Shown here in pieces: positions 11,412-22,832 of a DNA stretch of 64,000 nt; the first letter of the stretch is position 1, and each line of letters opens with the position of its first letter. Source of the DNA: Yponomeuta sedellus (Eukaryota; Arthropoda; Insecta; Lepidoptera; Yponomeutidae); assembly GCA_934045075.1 (NCBI GenBank), contig OW203740.1, forward strand, positions 15,352,346 to 15,416,345. Reading direction: 5' to 3'. The notes under the pieces were generated by a model. It saw nothing but the letters and a program-made list of their open reading frames with translations. It had not been told where the DNA came from and did not search any database. The position numbers and the translations under genes are program-made.

Positions 11412-12144
11412 CTGTAATAAATTTTCATTTTTTTATAGGGATTTTTTTAACAAGTTTGTCTGAACAAAGAACAAGATGTGAAGTAAAGTATCACATAAAA
11501 ACTTCCTCTCTTTTCCGAAAGAAAGAAAGTTTTTACTCTAGCTGTTAGTAAGGTGGGTGAATTGGTCTTGGTTTACCAGTAGGGAGGCGCCAAGGGTTAT
11601 GTCTATATGGCAGAAATTGATGATAATCCCTAAAGGCACTACCTTACGCTGATTTACAAATCCTTTCACCACGATGGCTTGCGATCGCCACGCTAAGAAG
11701 ATCACTAAAGGATCGGGTCATCTATCTCCGAAATGGTTGAGACTCATGATGGCTGACCACTGCGTTATGCAACGAGTGCTGTTCGTGTGTCTGGCCGCAG
11801 CACTAATGTTTTCCCTACTTTTGTGAGAAATTTAACTAATGCATTTGGCATTTAAAGTTATTAATGGAACCCATGAAATCCTATTAGGTATACGTGTAGG
11901 TGGCAACTGATGTATTTTGTTTAAGATGACTTGAGAAAAGATGGTCAGAATAGAGTTTTTTTTTCGTTGCCTTTTTCTCCTCTACAATACATTGACATTC
12001 AGCAAATAGCATGGAAAGTCCGAGAAAGGAAGGGCCCACACGCTTTATTGATGACTAACCCTCGCTAATTATGAATCTTTATAACGGGACATTATTAATG
12101 TTATTTTACTCCGATTGCTTTCTAAGACCAAATAGGGCACTTAC

Positions 12145-12269
12145 GTAGCATCTTTTGCAATGATTATTGATGTGGGAAGCAGACAAGGTGGAATCATATT
12201 TCTTGGTTCCCGCAAAAACTTTAGACCTCCGTTAGCAGTAAATATCGCTACAGCCAGTGTTATTGTATT
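12145..12269 (-). CDS. TMEM67: Meckelin exon 6: beta-rich middle region
   Basis: The acceptor is TTTTCAG and the donor is C|GTAAGTG. The peptide NTITLAVAIFTANGGLKFLR matches the meckelin segment with alternating hydrophobic residues and an N-G turn. It ends with two bases that join exon 7 as a Thr codon. A dispersed repeat lies just upstream at 12300-12500. Confidence 0.83.
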
Positions 12270-12589
12270 CTGAAAACAATCGCTTGTATAAAGTACAGTC
12301 ACGAGTTTTAACCATGCCAGTCTAAGCCATGTCAGAGGCCTTATGGGCGGCTTGATAACATCTGACAGTAAGGCCCGCCACTGTCTTACAATCCTCCACC
12401 AACCCGGACTTGGCCCCCGTGGTGGAGTATGGCCTAACCTTCCTGCGATGCAGGAAGAGACCCGTGCCCCAGCAGTGGGGACATACAAGGGTTGATAACG
12501 AACGAGTTTTAACATGTATGCACTTCTGTACATGTCGAAGTCAAAGTAGTCAATTTCTCACACCAGGCCAGAAGAGGTTAATGTGACAA

Positions 12590-12790
12590 GGTTCTAAGGT
12601 ATCTCCGTGTTAGTTTAGTGCACATTAGTGGACACGACTGTACAGTCAACCAAACAACGTTTTGTCGATTGTACAGTCCCATTTTAGTTGCAAAGTTACC
12701 TGTAACGAGTGCATGGATGTAAAAGTTGTCGAGCTGTCGACTGTACAGTACATTCCTTAATCGACTGTATAGTACGTTCCTATTCATACA
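12590..12790. repeat. Reiterated CGACTGTACAGT motif
   Basis: Four or more copies of CGACTGTACAGT or close variants at 12637, 12664, 12737 and 12761. Could be subterminal repeats of a DNA transposon; no ends identified. Confidence 0.5.
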
Positions 12791-13498
12791 TAAAGTTAAA
12801 ATTGACCGCAAAACCAGGGGTCCGACCAGTTCACCGGAGTTCAGTGGAAACTTATCGTACCTTATTTAGGCTACTCCAAACTTTCAAATATATAAATATT
12901 TTGTCAAAATGGTAAACACATTTTGACGACTCCAATGTTAGAGTGGAAAGTTACGTGATAACTAGGGAATGACGTTAGTTAAGTATCGGTGTTAAGGCGT
13001 GAGGGACATAGGAAGAGTATGGGACGAAAGCCCGGAAAGTAAGCTGCGTTCTTTCGATTCACTTTCAAACAAAATGGACTGAATCGATGGGATAAAGCAT
13101 AGTCCACACTGATTAGAGGAGGCGAAGACGCGAACTCTACAACGCACCGACAGACGGGTCTTTCCCGCGCCTCGTCCCTCATCGTACCTATGTGCCCCAC
13201 ACTTTAACTACCTACGTCCAATAAGTAAAAGATTTGTTTTCAGGTCATGTTTTAAAATTGTGACAAAAACAACAAACACATTAAACAATTTAAACGTTGC
13301 TAGTGGTAACTAGTGGTTTAATTTACAGTTTCAAGTAGATCGATAAGTCAAACAAGTGAATTTAGCAAGTCGATATTGCTGAAACATTTTTTGGTTTAGG
13401 CGTAATTTCAATAACACGTTGAATAAACATTAATACAAGAACAATGAGCCTCTACTATCTTTAGAAACATACAGATTCGAAGAAGTGACCGTACGTAC

Positions 13499-13575
13499 TG
13501 TTTTAGAAGACAACTGAACCTCGCCAGCCTTTTTACCATCTGTTGAAAATGGGTCTATCACCAGCGGAGGTAAAT
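13499..13575 (-). CDS. TMEM67: Meckelin exon 5: short ectodomain exon
   Basis: The acceptor is TTTCAG. The donor chosen is ACA|GTACGT because it is strong and gives the phase-0 exit that exon 6 needs; the open frame runs on to a stop near 13430. Peptide: LPPLVIDPFSTDGKKAGEVQ followed by LSSKT. The donor choice is an inference. Confidence 0.72.
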
Positions 13576-13858
13576 CTGAAACAATATAGGTAAAACGTGA
13601 AGCGATGGTTATTAAACTACTCATATTTTCAAAACCTTCATTTTAGTTTAACATAGAGGGGTACCGAGTTAAAAAAATGTCGGATAAATTTACTTGTCAA
13701 TAAAGTCTTCGAAATCAGGAAATTTTGTCGCTTATGGAGGAGTTAACAGTTCGCTGGCAAGAAACGCAAAGACCAAAGAAAGGAATCCTGCTTGGGTTGT
13801 ACGACAACGCAAGTCGCGCGTTTTAAATGTCAAAAGTCGCGACTTTCCACTACACTAA

Positions 13859-14186
13859 GGGCCGGTTTCTTGGGCGCTGTTCAAAGTTGTGATTTACTGA
13901 CAAGGCATTTAATTTGACCAAGCAATCAAATCAAATTGGGTTTCCTAAGGGCAGATTAGCCAAAAATTTACTAATCAGTCGATCATTTTAATTTAACCAT
14001 AAGAGCTGTCAAACAATTTTTCTAGCACGGCTAGCATATGCCACTTTACTGAAAATTTGTCAACTGATTTGATCTGTTGGTCAACTAAATTGATTGTCCC
14101 TTAGGAAACCCAAATCGTGCTTAATGGTAGTTTGATTTGATCGTAGCGATTACTAAATCTAATCAGCCCCCAAGAAACCGGCCGTA
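13859..14186. repeat. MITE with GGCCGGTTTCTTGG ends, TAA target duplication
   Basis: Inverted ends GGGCCGGTTTCTTGGGCG and CCCAAGAAACCGGCC. TAA occurs at both edges. It splits another dispersed repeat whose unbroken relatives are at 110-180 and 18375-18430, so the empty site is visible. TAA fits PIF/Harbinger. Confidence 0.82.
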
Positions 14187-14219
14187 AGTGTCAAATTCTG
14201 ACATTTTAGAAAACGCGTG

Positions 14220-14569
14220 AAGCCGGCTTTTGACTATGGGATGTAATTTAATAAAATTATAACATTTTATAAACTTTCGCGACTTGTACGCATAGAATAT
14301 TTTCGGGGCTTAATCGCGTAGTAATTAATTGCTTTTTTACCTCGACGTTAAATTACTACGCGATTAAGCCCCGAAAATATTCTAACTATTAATAACATTA
14401 CATCTTGAGATACTTTATCGCTCGTCGTCCATTTTTTTAATTAGCTATAATATTATTAGCACAGTGTGAACCGGTCTCGTACAAAATGTATGACGAGCGA
14501 TACATTATTATATCTTAAGATGTAATATATATATATTATATTACATCCCATAGTCAAAAGCCGGCTTGA
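14220..14569. repeat. MITE-like inverted repeat enclosing a Penelope-type hairpin
   Basis: Outer arms AGCCGGCTTTTGACTATGGG... and its inverse at 14544-14568. Inside, a 33-bp stem (14294-14326 with 14350-14382) contains TTTTCGGGGCTTAATCGCG, the same terminal sequence as the Penelope remnant at 57736. Nested insertion or capture. Confidence 0.8.
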
Positions 14570-14982
14570 CTCGTCCATCGTACTACCCCAGCTGGATGAG
14601 AAATCTACCGGAGTCAACTGGGGCCTGTTTCATATAATTACAATTTACGGTTTACTATGACAATTACACGTACAATGCAAAGTAGGTTATCAATTAGGAT
14701 TGCCACATACGTGAAACTCGGCCCTAAAGTCTTCCACCTTTCAAAAGACAGAGAAAAATATGCGGGGCTGATTACCACGCTTTGCTAGGTGAGGCAACAT
14801 AAGAAGGAAGAGTTACTTAGTCGGTTAGAGTTGAGGTTTCCGCACTTAGCTGTATCAAAAAGAAACGATGCAAAACCAGCTACTCAACAACGCGTAGTCT
14901 CGTTCTTCGCGATATGATTAAAGCGAGAGGACACGATGTTTGATAGTTGGTTTCATATTGTTCTTTAATAGCACAGGCAAAG

Positions 14983-15112
14983 GGCCGGTTTCGGAATTAA
15001 GAATTTCGCTAAGTAAATTAACATTAAGTAACGTTCTGTCACGCCCTTTTCTGGGAAATTCTTTCTGGGAAGTATTTACTTAGCGAAATTCTTAATTCAG
15101 AATCTGGCCCTA
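14983..15112. repeat. MITE with GGGCC...AATTAAGAATTTCGCTAAG ends
   Basis: Left AATTAAGAATTTCGCTAAGT and right ACTTAGCGAAATTCTTAATT with AGGGCC/GGCCCT at the extreme ends. A half copy is at 34945-35035. Confidence 0.75.
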
Positions 15113-15198
15113 TAGCAAGGTTATTTATTTACTTAAGCCAAATAAGCAATTAATTATAACTTCTTTTTAGCATGTGGATGGTAAAACAAATTTTATAC

Positions 15199-15319
15199 CT
15201 GAAGGCTTAGGAGTCATAGAAGACTTAAGCCAGAATCTGCAAGCGCCGCCGCGGTCAGAAGAGTAGAAACTTCTTACACACGCATTCGCCAGTTTGCTAC
15301 ATGCTCTGCTGTCTCCCGT
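15199..15319 (-). CDS. TMEM67: Meckelin exon 4: ectodomain
   Basis: The acceptor is TTTCAG and the donor is GTATAA. The peptide TGDSRACSKLANACVRSFYS aligns with the family motif in which a cysteine, a Leu-Ala-Asn-like stretch and a second cysteine precede a conserved C-x-F. One base is carried forward, consistent with exon 5. Confidence 0.85.
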
Positions 15320-16079
15320 CTGAAATAAACGTAGAAATAAACAAAAGTGAAAGTTAACTACATTTATTACCAAAACACAAATTATACACAAAAAAATACA
15401 CAAAATAAAACAAAAAATTGCCATAGATGTAGACAGACATAAGATCATCTAAAACGGCATTTTCTTAATGTTTTATAAAAATCACAACATAATGAAGACA
15501 ACACCTTTATTTGTGTACCTCAAGAATATTATTTAAAAAGGTTTTGGCAAATGGACCCATGCTCAGCAAATGCCGGCCGGAGATGCATGCAACACCGGTC
15601 GGCGCTGATTTTCAGCATGAACCATTTTAAAAGTCATTTTAAAGAGTATTATTGAAAATATTGTGGAAGTAGTTTCAGCAATTAGTAGGTAGGACTGGTG
15701 GCAGAAGCTGCCATAGATGAGTATATTTTACTGACGTATGCTCCATAGTCACGTTCCTTAGTCACGGCGAAAAAGAAGAAGTAATGCATTATTTGAAATA
15801 CTCATCAGAACTTTCCTATAGTAGCCTCGTCAGCTACTTATATAAAAGTACCTGCCAACCGTACAAATACTGCCAATTTTATTTATAAAGCGTGATTCAA
15901 CTACAAAAACTCTCAAGTGAATGTAAGATGGTGTATTTACTCAATCAGGATTTAAAAATCTTTCGTCATGCCTATGACGAAAGATTTTTAAATCCTCTTC
16001 CATAATGTGGGATTTATTATTTACCAAAAAACCTACATATATTTCAGTAATAAACTAAGATTTAATGACACTTAAAGCT

Positions 16080-16390
16080 ATTTTTCTAAAATTATTTTAA
16101 ATCTGTGGGAAAACTGCTGGCAGTGACATGGCGTCGAATCTGACGTCACGCCTTGGTAAACAAACATCGTAATCACTGGTAGTCAAGACAAAGCGCGAGT
16201 GAAGCTTACCAATGTTAACCTAAGCGTGACGTCACGCGGTGTAATTGGTGTTTCAGTCAAAATGTCTGAAAGGAGTATTATAATCTTTTGTTTTATTGAA
16301 AATATTGGTAATCTCTTTTTTTATAAAACTAGATCAGTGTTTTAAATCTTTTTAATATGTACTCTCCCCTAATATCGTTAAATCTTTGAT
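16080..16390 (+). repeat. Dispersed repeat shared with 29430-29670
   Basis: Contains TGACGTCACGC, ACAAACATCGTAATCACTGG and GTTTCAGTCAAAATGTCTGA. The inverse of the same order is found at 29430-29670. A perfect 48-bp palindrome (15949-15996, CTTTCGTCAT...) precedes it. Confidence 0.65.
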
Positions 16391-16713
16391 TATCTAATGC
16401 TGTCATCACGCCTATTGACGAGTGCACCTACATCTGTTTAGATAGACTCAGAGAAAACTTTATTGCAAAACAGACAATTACCTAGGACTACACGTTTTTC
16501 TCCTGTGATTTTCTTTTCATCTTTTGTTTTCAATTGAACAGTCAAATATTACACAGGAAACAGCGAGCTCCTGACCCTGATTTGTAAATCCTTTCATCAC
16601 GATGTCCAACCTCGCTTAGATCGATACACAAAGAAGAATCTAAAGGTCTAAATATTGTGAATACTGTAAGACAGGTCTTGCCTGGAAGAAGTAGTTTGCA
16701 ACGTAAGACTCAC

Positions 16714-16955
16714 CTTGCAAAAATACTCAAGCTTAACAATTTCCAGCAGGTCGTTCGGATGCAAAAGACCCTCCTCATACTTGGGCCGGTCCACCACGAA
16801 GGGCTTGGGCAGGCAAGCCTCCGCGATGACGAGCTGGTCTTTGGGACAGACACAGCTGTCGCATTTGATGCATCGGTTGTTGCTGGCTTTGTACCCTCGG
16901 TTACATTTCACGCATTGCACCTCGCGCATTGGAGAGCCATCGTAGTTTTGCGTGA
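16714..16955 (-). CDS. TMEM67: Meckelin exon 3: cysteine-rich ectodomain
   Basis: The acceptor is GCCAG and the donor is GTGAGT. The peptide begins VTQNYDGSPMREVQCVKCN and continues with C-x2-C pairs, then a linker ending LLEIVKLEYFCK. It matches the meckelin segment before the conserved cysteine-containing alpha/beta region. It ends in phase 0. Confidence 0.88.
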
Positions 16956-17077
16956 CTGGCGAATGAAAAACCTTATACGCACATTCGAACGAAGTTTAGA
17001 GAAAAAAAATTGTGCTGGAATGAAGCGTCAAGTCCTTAAGGAGCCATTCCCATTCAATCGTTGATTTTCTGAACTAC

Positions 17078-17450
17078 TAGCTTTTGCCCGCGACTCCGTC
17101 CGCGTGGACTTTAATTATTCAGCATGCTTCAATAAAAGGTGCTTTTGAAAAAGATTTTAAGAACTCCTTTCACTCCCCTTAGGGTTAAATAAAAAAAAAA
17201 AACAAAGAAACACGTGTTCAATCAATTGTATTGAAGAACATTCTTTATACCTTCCATACAAATTTTGGCAACCCTTTTCGCCACCTTAGGGGTTGAATTT
17301 AAAAAAATCCGGTCTTATTCCTTGCTTACATTATATATAGACCCTCTATGCAAAATTTCAGCTTCCAAGGTCCAACGGCTTGGGCTGGGCGTTGATGAGT
17401 GAGTCAGTCAGTAAGTCAGGACTTTGAATGTTATTTATATAGATGAGTAT
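17078..17450 (+). repeat. Lep1/Helitron-like repeat
   Basis: Begins ACTAGCTTTTGCCCGCGACT and ends near the TATTTATATAGATGAG region. This start is the signature of lepidopteran Lep1-type non-autonomous Helitrons. A second at 20806-21000 begins ACTAGCTGTGCCCCGCGG, and a fragment (AGTAGCCTATCC) is at 1-90. Confidence 0.72.
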
Positions 17451-17629
17451 AAATGACAAGCTGAATCGCAATAAAACTTTCCCAATACATTTAGAGGTAA
17501 CAAATTAATCGAAGTTAATCAACACGCACAAGCAGCGAACGAACGAGCCTTACACCCTACAATCTCTAATTTTGTAAGGAAGGAGATAAAGGTAGGATGA
17601 CTTCAGGTCACGAGTAAGTTTGTATATAC

Positions 17630-17803
17630 CTGAAATATAGTCCGCTGGACACTTCCGGCAGGCCACTCGCCCAGCGGAATCTTTTTGGCACCTTCTTGCC
17701 ACGCAGGTGGAGCCATCTGCTGATACAACTTCGGTGGCACTGCAGCGCTTGCACCGCTTCCCATCGATCGATACACTGTTTTCCTCGCAAGTGCAACCGA
17801 ATC
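17630..17803 (-). CDS. TMEM67: Meckelin exon 2: cysteine-rich ectodomain
   Basis: The acceptor is CTCAG and the donor is GTATAT. The read-through peptide is rich in C-x-C and C-x2-C pairs (GFGCTCEENS, GKRCKRCSAT, RVACRKCPADYIS), the spacing expected of the meckelin extracellular cysteine-rich region. Entry phase matches exon 1, and one base is carried to exon 3. Confidence 0.88.
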
Positions 17804-18776
17804 CTGAGGTTAGTGACGTGGTATGAAATTTGGGTTAAACGTAGACTTCTGAGCATCGCCGCCGATAGCAGCCATGCGCTACCATCTTTAATAGATTGCG
17901 TGCGACAAATAGTGGATGAAAATATATGGCGCCGTTACTAAAGTCTGCGATGGATGCGTGAGGCTGACGACAAAAAGAACGCCATATATTTTTATACACT
18001 ATTGTCGCATCAGCTGAGTCTGTTCGATCGCGATGCACGGAAGTTAGGCTTAGCACGCATTGGGAACAAAAATCGCCATGCTTTTTCTTCTGACGATTAA
18101 AATCCGTACTGATTTGGTAGGGGAACTATTGGCGCGTACATTTTCCATAACTCTCAAATTTTTTCAGAAAAAAATCGCGCGATGAAAAATCGTAATGCGT
18201 GCCTTATGATTGAAGTGACATCTCGATAAACTCTACGAGTGACTCGCGCCGTAATAGTATAACCACAAGAATTAAAGGTTTTCATGGCGCTAAAAGAGAC
18301 AAATTAATATATTCGACTATACTGCACTTTGATATTTTAAGTAGGTGACTCGCGTTGTCATACTACCTAAGAAGTAGTTTTAAATGACAAATGTCGCGAC
18401 TTTCCAGTACATTGTCAAATTCTGACATTGTACGTGATTGCGTGATTCTAGTACCTACGATGTCAGAATTTGACAATTTATCGGAGCACTTGGTCCATAT
18501 TATTACAATGACAAATAAATATATTAAATGGTCCATAGTATCTGAAAGTCCATAGTATCAGAATCAGTATCCATAGTACGATATTGACTTTAATATCAGA
18601 ATGTCCATACTTAATAGGTACAGGACAGTAATGTCGCGACTTTTGAACTAAGCAACACCAAGGCTTCCTATGTAGTATGAAAATGCATAACTCTCTTGGT
18701 TTTACTATCGTCATACTATTCGGACAGGACCTTCGGTAAAAAGTAACTAAATAGGTGAAATTGTATGAAAACTCAC

Positions 18777-18936
18777 CATCAAACGAAGTTACTAAGGAGA
18801 TGTTAGCATTGCACGGCGCACAAGTCATTAATCCAGCGTTGAAATATTGCCCTGGCTTACAATTCTCCGGGAAATCTATGGCCGTCACTAAAGTCAACAA
18901 ACACAGTAACTTGTGCAGCATTTTGGATTCATACAA
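18777..18936 (-). CDS. TMEM67: Meckelin exon 1: start codon, signal peptide, first Cys motifs
   Basis: First coding exon. Two in-frame ATGs exist, at 18936 and 18921. The second is followed directly by a hydrophobic signal peptide (MLHKLLCLLTLVTA), so either could be used. After the cleavage region come FPENCKPGQYFNAGLMTCAP and a C-N-A-N motif like the N terminus of meckelins. The exon ends in GATG before a GTGAGT donor with one base carried over. No promoter element was identified upstream. Confidence 0.85.
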
Positions 18937-19737
18937 TGTTTCTTGTATAACTTAACTGCAACTTCAAGAAAAAAAACTGCACAAATGGTCTACAAACACC
19001 TACGTTATCATTCTATATAGGTAATGTAATAAAAGATTAGGTAAGTAGCTCAAGCTAATCACGTAGGTAGCTACCAAGCTATAAGTTTACAGTTTTAGTT
19101 GTAATCTAATATAAAACTTATTAAAAAACATGATTCCACTAAAACACTTCTAAAGGCGTTTTTTAAATCTATGGTTAGGTTAGGAATATCTTGTCCTTGT
19201 TCAACCTTGTTATTTGGAGGTTTTTAAGTATTTCTGTCTTTTATAAATAGGGTCATAAGTATAATATATGTTTAAACACACTCCCTTTACAATTTTAAGC
19301 TTATCGTTTATTTTTAGCCAGGTTGTAACTGTACCACTAAAAACCAAAGAGTGGTTATACCACTAAAAAACGTCCTATCTTTACGCAAAGCGATGGACTG
19401 TTGTGTTTGTACTTATTGTTTGTTATGGCGTTGCTAGGCAACCATTTTTTTAACGGAGGGTGATGGAAACAATGGTATTTAGTACCTAAGAATTGTTTAT
19501 TTCCACATCGTAAGTATAGATTAAGTAAATAGGGGGTTTTGTACATAGGCGGGTTGTATATTTATAAACACAGCTTTTATAAGTAATTGACTTATAATAA
19601 TTAAATAATAATACATTTGTATTACCTCCCGTTTCTAGTACACTAGAATTCATTTTAATATTCTAAATGAATTTAAAACCCAATATTTTTGATAACGAAT
19701 GTAGTCAAGTTTGTTTTGAAAAACATGACTAAAAAAA

Positions 19738-19816
19738 CTCCTCAAAGGCCTATTTTATAGTCTGTGGTAGAGAGAAACAATTAACCACAGACTTATTAAT
19801 CTGCCTTTGAGGAATA
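19738..19816. repeat. Isolated hairpin with two perfect 10-bp stem blocks
   Basis: CCTCAAAGGC pairs with GCCTTTGAGG, and AGTCTGTGGT with ACCACAGACT, separated by a symmetric 9/9 internal loop; terminal loop about 18 nt. Size and shape resemble a small MITE or precursor-RNA hairpin. Function unknown. Confidence 0.55.
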
Positions 19817-20548
19817 TTCTAGAGATTTGGAGTTTTTATAAAGAAAAATGTACAGAAAATGTGCTAGGTACTGAAAATTAAGTCGGCTTTATAAACAACA
19901 CATTATTAACAATCTGTCAAGAATATTAATAAATAACAATCACATTTATCATTAAGCATTAAGTATATTCTTACAATAATAATAAAAAAAGTGGGAGCGA
20001 GACCATTTTTTCTAGTAGGTTTGCCCTTTGGTCACCTATCAGCTGTTAACAGTTGATAAACAGATTGTGCCTGCCTACAAGCGAACTACAAATATTTTCT
20101 TTACATTTAAACTCTGGTCTACTTAACATTGCTAATCTCTGTTTAATTACTGTAACAACATTGATATAAAAATATACAGCAACTTACCTACGTAAGATAA
20201 CATTTTTAGAAAAATACAATACCATTTAGACATCGAAAAACGTTGCCTAACGCATTCTAACACTACGTGGCTTTGGCACGGTTGATGTAGATTAGACGAG
20301 AAGACGAAAGTACGTACGTTTAACCCGTAAATATACCAGGTAGTGATTAAGTACCTATTTCGATTTTTTTACCATCACTGCTTTACATTTTAGAAGTGTT
20401 TTAATAATACATTTGAAGGTTTTGATAAAGAAAACCAATAATTTAACTGGGTTTGGTTCTCAATTGACCTTCGTTTTTAAAAGGCTTTTAAGATTTAAGG
20501 AATGCGAGGTGGGAGAGTCGATAGGGGGTCAACCCTTACATGTAACGT

Positions 20549-20598
20549 AACTGAGTAGAGTTCGCGCGTGTCTTTACACGCGCGAACTCTACTCAGTT
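20549..20598. repeat. Short perfect hairpin
   Basis: AACTGAGTAGAGTTCGCGCG and its exact inverse around a CTTT loop; no other copies noticed. Confidence 0.75.
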
Positions 20599-21035
20599 GA
20601 TGTTCTGTCGACTCAAGGAACAATTCCATTACAAACTTAGTTTGGGTTTTATTTACAAGCAACATAGAAGTGAAACTTTGCGAATACGTTTAAAAGGCAA
20701 ATCAAAGTTTGATCGGGATTAGAAATAAACTTATTATGCAAAAATCAAGCATGAGAAGGTTTCTATAAAATGTCTGATAAGCCTATAATTTCTTTTTTAT
20801 TCTGTTACTAGCTGTGCCCCGCGGTTTATCGATTTTCCCTTGGGAATAAGATTTTTTCCTGCAATAAAACGTAGCCTATGTGTTAACGAAGGGTGTTAGC
20901 TAACTTCATACCAAATTTTAATAAAATCGCTCCAGCTGTTTAGACGTGAAGAAGTAACAAACATACACACTCACAAACTTTTGTCTTTATAATATTACAC
21001 TGCGTTTATAATCAAGGATGTTGGGTAAAACGTTC

Positions 21036-21163
21036 TTGGATGAAATCGATTACAGAGCGAATCCATATAGGTGCAGTAGGCACAAAACCCTAGTTCGTGC
21101 GAGAATCGAGATACTTTGGGACTACTAAATTTGGTCGGATTCGCACTGTAATCGATTTCATCG
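21036..21163. repeat. Small inverted-repeat element
   Basis: GATGAAATCGATTACAG and CTGTAATCGATTTCATC face each other 90 bp apart with extended similarity (GAATCC/GGATTC). Confidence 0.65.
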
Positions 21164-21424
21164 CTTCACTGAAACCAGGGTTAGTGTGATTCTCAGTTGT
21201 AAGCACAATAGGGTGCATGAAAGGAGCCTCGTCGAACGATTTACTCACTGAGCCCATACGTCTGGCGCACCCTATGCAACAATCAGCGACTCATTCCACC
21301 ACAATGGCTTGCGATCGACACTCTAAGAAGAAGAAAAAGCACGATGACCTCGATTTGTGTCCTATAAACGTATTGGCAAAGTTTCTTTGCGACCCGGCAT
21401 GTCGTTTGTAAACAAAAACTAAAC

Positions 21425-21925
21425 TACGTTTATATTCTTTTTAATGCACTAATCCGTGCTAAGGACAATTTTAAAAACCTATTTAGAGGCTAAAAATTCC
21501 ACCCATGCCTGGACTCGTACCCGCGACCTCTGGCTATCCGTGCCAGCGCTCTCCTAACTGAGACAGTGGGCGACGCACCGGCATCAGTGAAATTTCGAAC
21601 CTCTTTACAATACTCTCTGTATTACGTACAGGCAGCGACATCTGGCTGAAGTAATTTGCATCACTTGCAGCCCCGAGTACCTACTTTGCAGTTATGTTTT
21701 ACATCGAAATGATATCGCTGTGCCGACATGATTATATTCTTTTTAATGCAATAACCCTGTATTTCATACACAGAGTATTGTAAAGAGGTTCTAAATTTCA
21801 CTGATGCCGGTGAGTCGCCCATTAGCTTAGTTGGGAGAGCGCTGGCACGGTTAGCCAGAGGTGGCGGGTGCTAGTCCCGGCATAGGTGGAATTTTTAGCC
21901 TCTAAATAGGTTTTTAAACTACGTT
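21425..21925. mobile_element. Pair of opposed, diverged tRNA-like elements
   Basis: Minus-oriented copy 21425-21765 and plus-oriented copy 21770-21925; the tRNA-like part and CCTCTAAATAGG arm are recognisable but have more substitutions than the 28 kb and 40 kb copies. Confidence 0.75.
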
Positions 21926-22460
21926 TGTTCTAATGGTTCTGCGAGATAGACTCTTAAGTAGGCAAGGTGGGCTCGACCACGAGGTATGGCTGCAGCATCG
22001 CGGGCGGCGGTAGAGCGGCGGGGAACAGGATCGGGTACTGCGGCGCCGGCGCGCTCCCTTCAAACAAGGTTAAAAGTTGAATTTCCTATTCAATAAACAC
22101 ACCCGTGCAGCAGAGGTGGTCATATACCTCAGTGCTGAAAATTGCTGATCGGCAGCGGGCACGCGTCGAGGTAAAACACATTCGTTCCGAGAGAAAACAG
22201 TTAAAAAAAGTTATTAAAAAATTAAAGTATTTGACACTATCTATCTATCTTTCCAAACATCCCATAAACAGAGCACACAGTAGGCTCTGCCCAACAGTTG
22301 GACGTACGCTTCTGCTAAAAGTAAAAAAGATTTTATTGTGTCTTTTCTTTCACACCAACCAATGCGGCCCTTCACAAAATGAAAACTGCTTTTATCCATA
22401 CGACACCGGACCCGTAAAAATAGTTCCTAATCGCGGTTGCAACCTGGTTCGGAGCAGCAG

Positions 22461-22536
22461 CTCTCTCTCTCTCCCTCTCTCTTTCTCCCTTTCTCTCTTT
22501 CTCTCTTACTCTCTCTCTCTCGTTCTTTCTTTCTTT
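22461..22536. repeat. CT-rich microsatellite
   Basis: Runs of CT/CTTT on the plus strand. Accounts for the Arg/Glu-rich open frame following the last guanylate-cyclase exon. Confidence 0.95.
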
Positions 22537-22673
22537 AGATGGCCAAGGACAAAGTGGAATGAAAAGCGAAGATGGTGACACGACATTACGACCTTTCAGC
22601 CTGTCAAAGAGGAGTGGAAAGCTAGAGAGGAGGCATTGGACCAGCAGTAGAGCAAAACAAAAACGGTTGTTAC

Positions 22674-22832
22674 CCAGTCGGGGCCGCTCGCCTGGTTCGG
22701 AGCAGCTGAGAAGCCAGTGTGTCAGCATGCGGCCGCGCCCCTTCAGCTCGACCTCGCCGCGACCCTCCACCGTGAAGGTTCCCCACTGGTCGAGTAAGAC
22801 GCGCGTGCTTTCGCTTAGATGGATACGAAGGG
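22674..22832 (-). CDS. Guanylate cyclase exon: C-terminal end of cyclase domain
   Basis: The acceptor is TTCCAG. Peptide LRIHLSESTRVLLDQWGTFT, VEGRGEVELKGRGRMLTHWL, then LSCSEPGERPRL. The frame stays open to 22372, but beyond here it runs through a CT microsatellite and codes for Arg/Glu repeats. I therefore end the exon at a possible CTGG|GTAACA donor; the true C terminus and any later exon are not resolved. Confidence 0.8.

Larger units (their letters stand above)
636..18936 (-). other. TMEM67: Gene span: meckelin (TMEM67/MKS3) homologue, 3' end outside window
   Basis: Spliced gene on the minus strand, built from exons listed separately. Meckelin is a multi-pass membrane protein of the ciliary transition zone (MKS module) with a cysteine-rich ectodomain. 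The joined peptide is about 724 residues here (vertebrate family members are near 1000), so roughly the last 170-270 residues lie beyond position 1. Supporting features in order: signal peptide, C-x2-C cysteine repeats, a beta-rich middle, then transmembrane segments and short conserved stretches such as VYFLDW, VAREW, YYFHYVHGR and AKFLAAFFER that align with known meckelins. All exon phases are compatible. I infer orthology from remembered family sequence, not from a search. Neighbour: the guanylate-cyclase gene ends about 3.7 kb upstream on the same strand. Confidence 0.88.
18937..22371. other. Region between the two genes
   Basis: Holds no supportable gene. It contains AT-rich unique sequence (19000-19700, 19820-20480), hairpins at 19738 and 20549, a Lep1-like repeat at 20806, a short MITE at 21036 and inverted tRNA-like elements at 21425-21925. 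The meckelin promoter and guanylate-cyclase 3' UTR should lie here, but no element could be assigned. Confidence 0.5.

Noticed and set aside
16657..17064. 135-codon plus-strand open frame
   Set aside because: Antisense shadow of meckelin exon 3; no coding features of its own.
22372..22673. Open frame continuing from the last guanylate-cyclase exon with Arg/Glu-rich tail
   Set aside because: It is the translation of a CT microsatellite and lacks family similarity; more likely intron or 3' UTR read-through.
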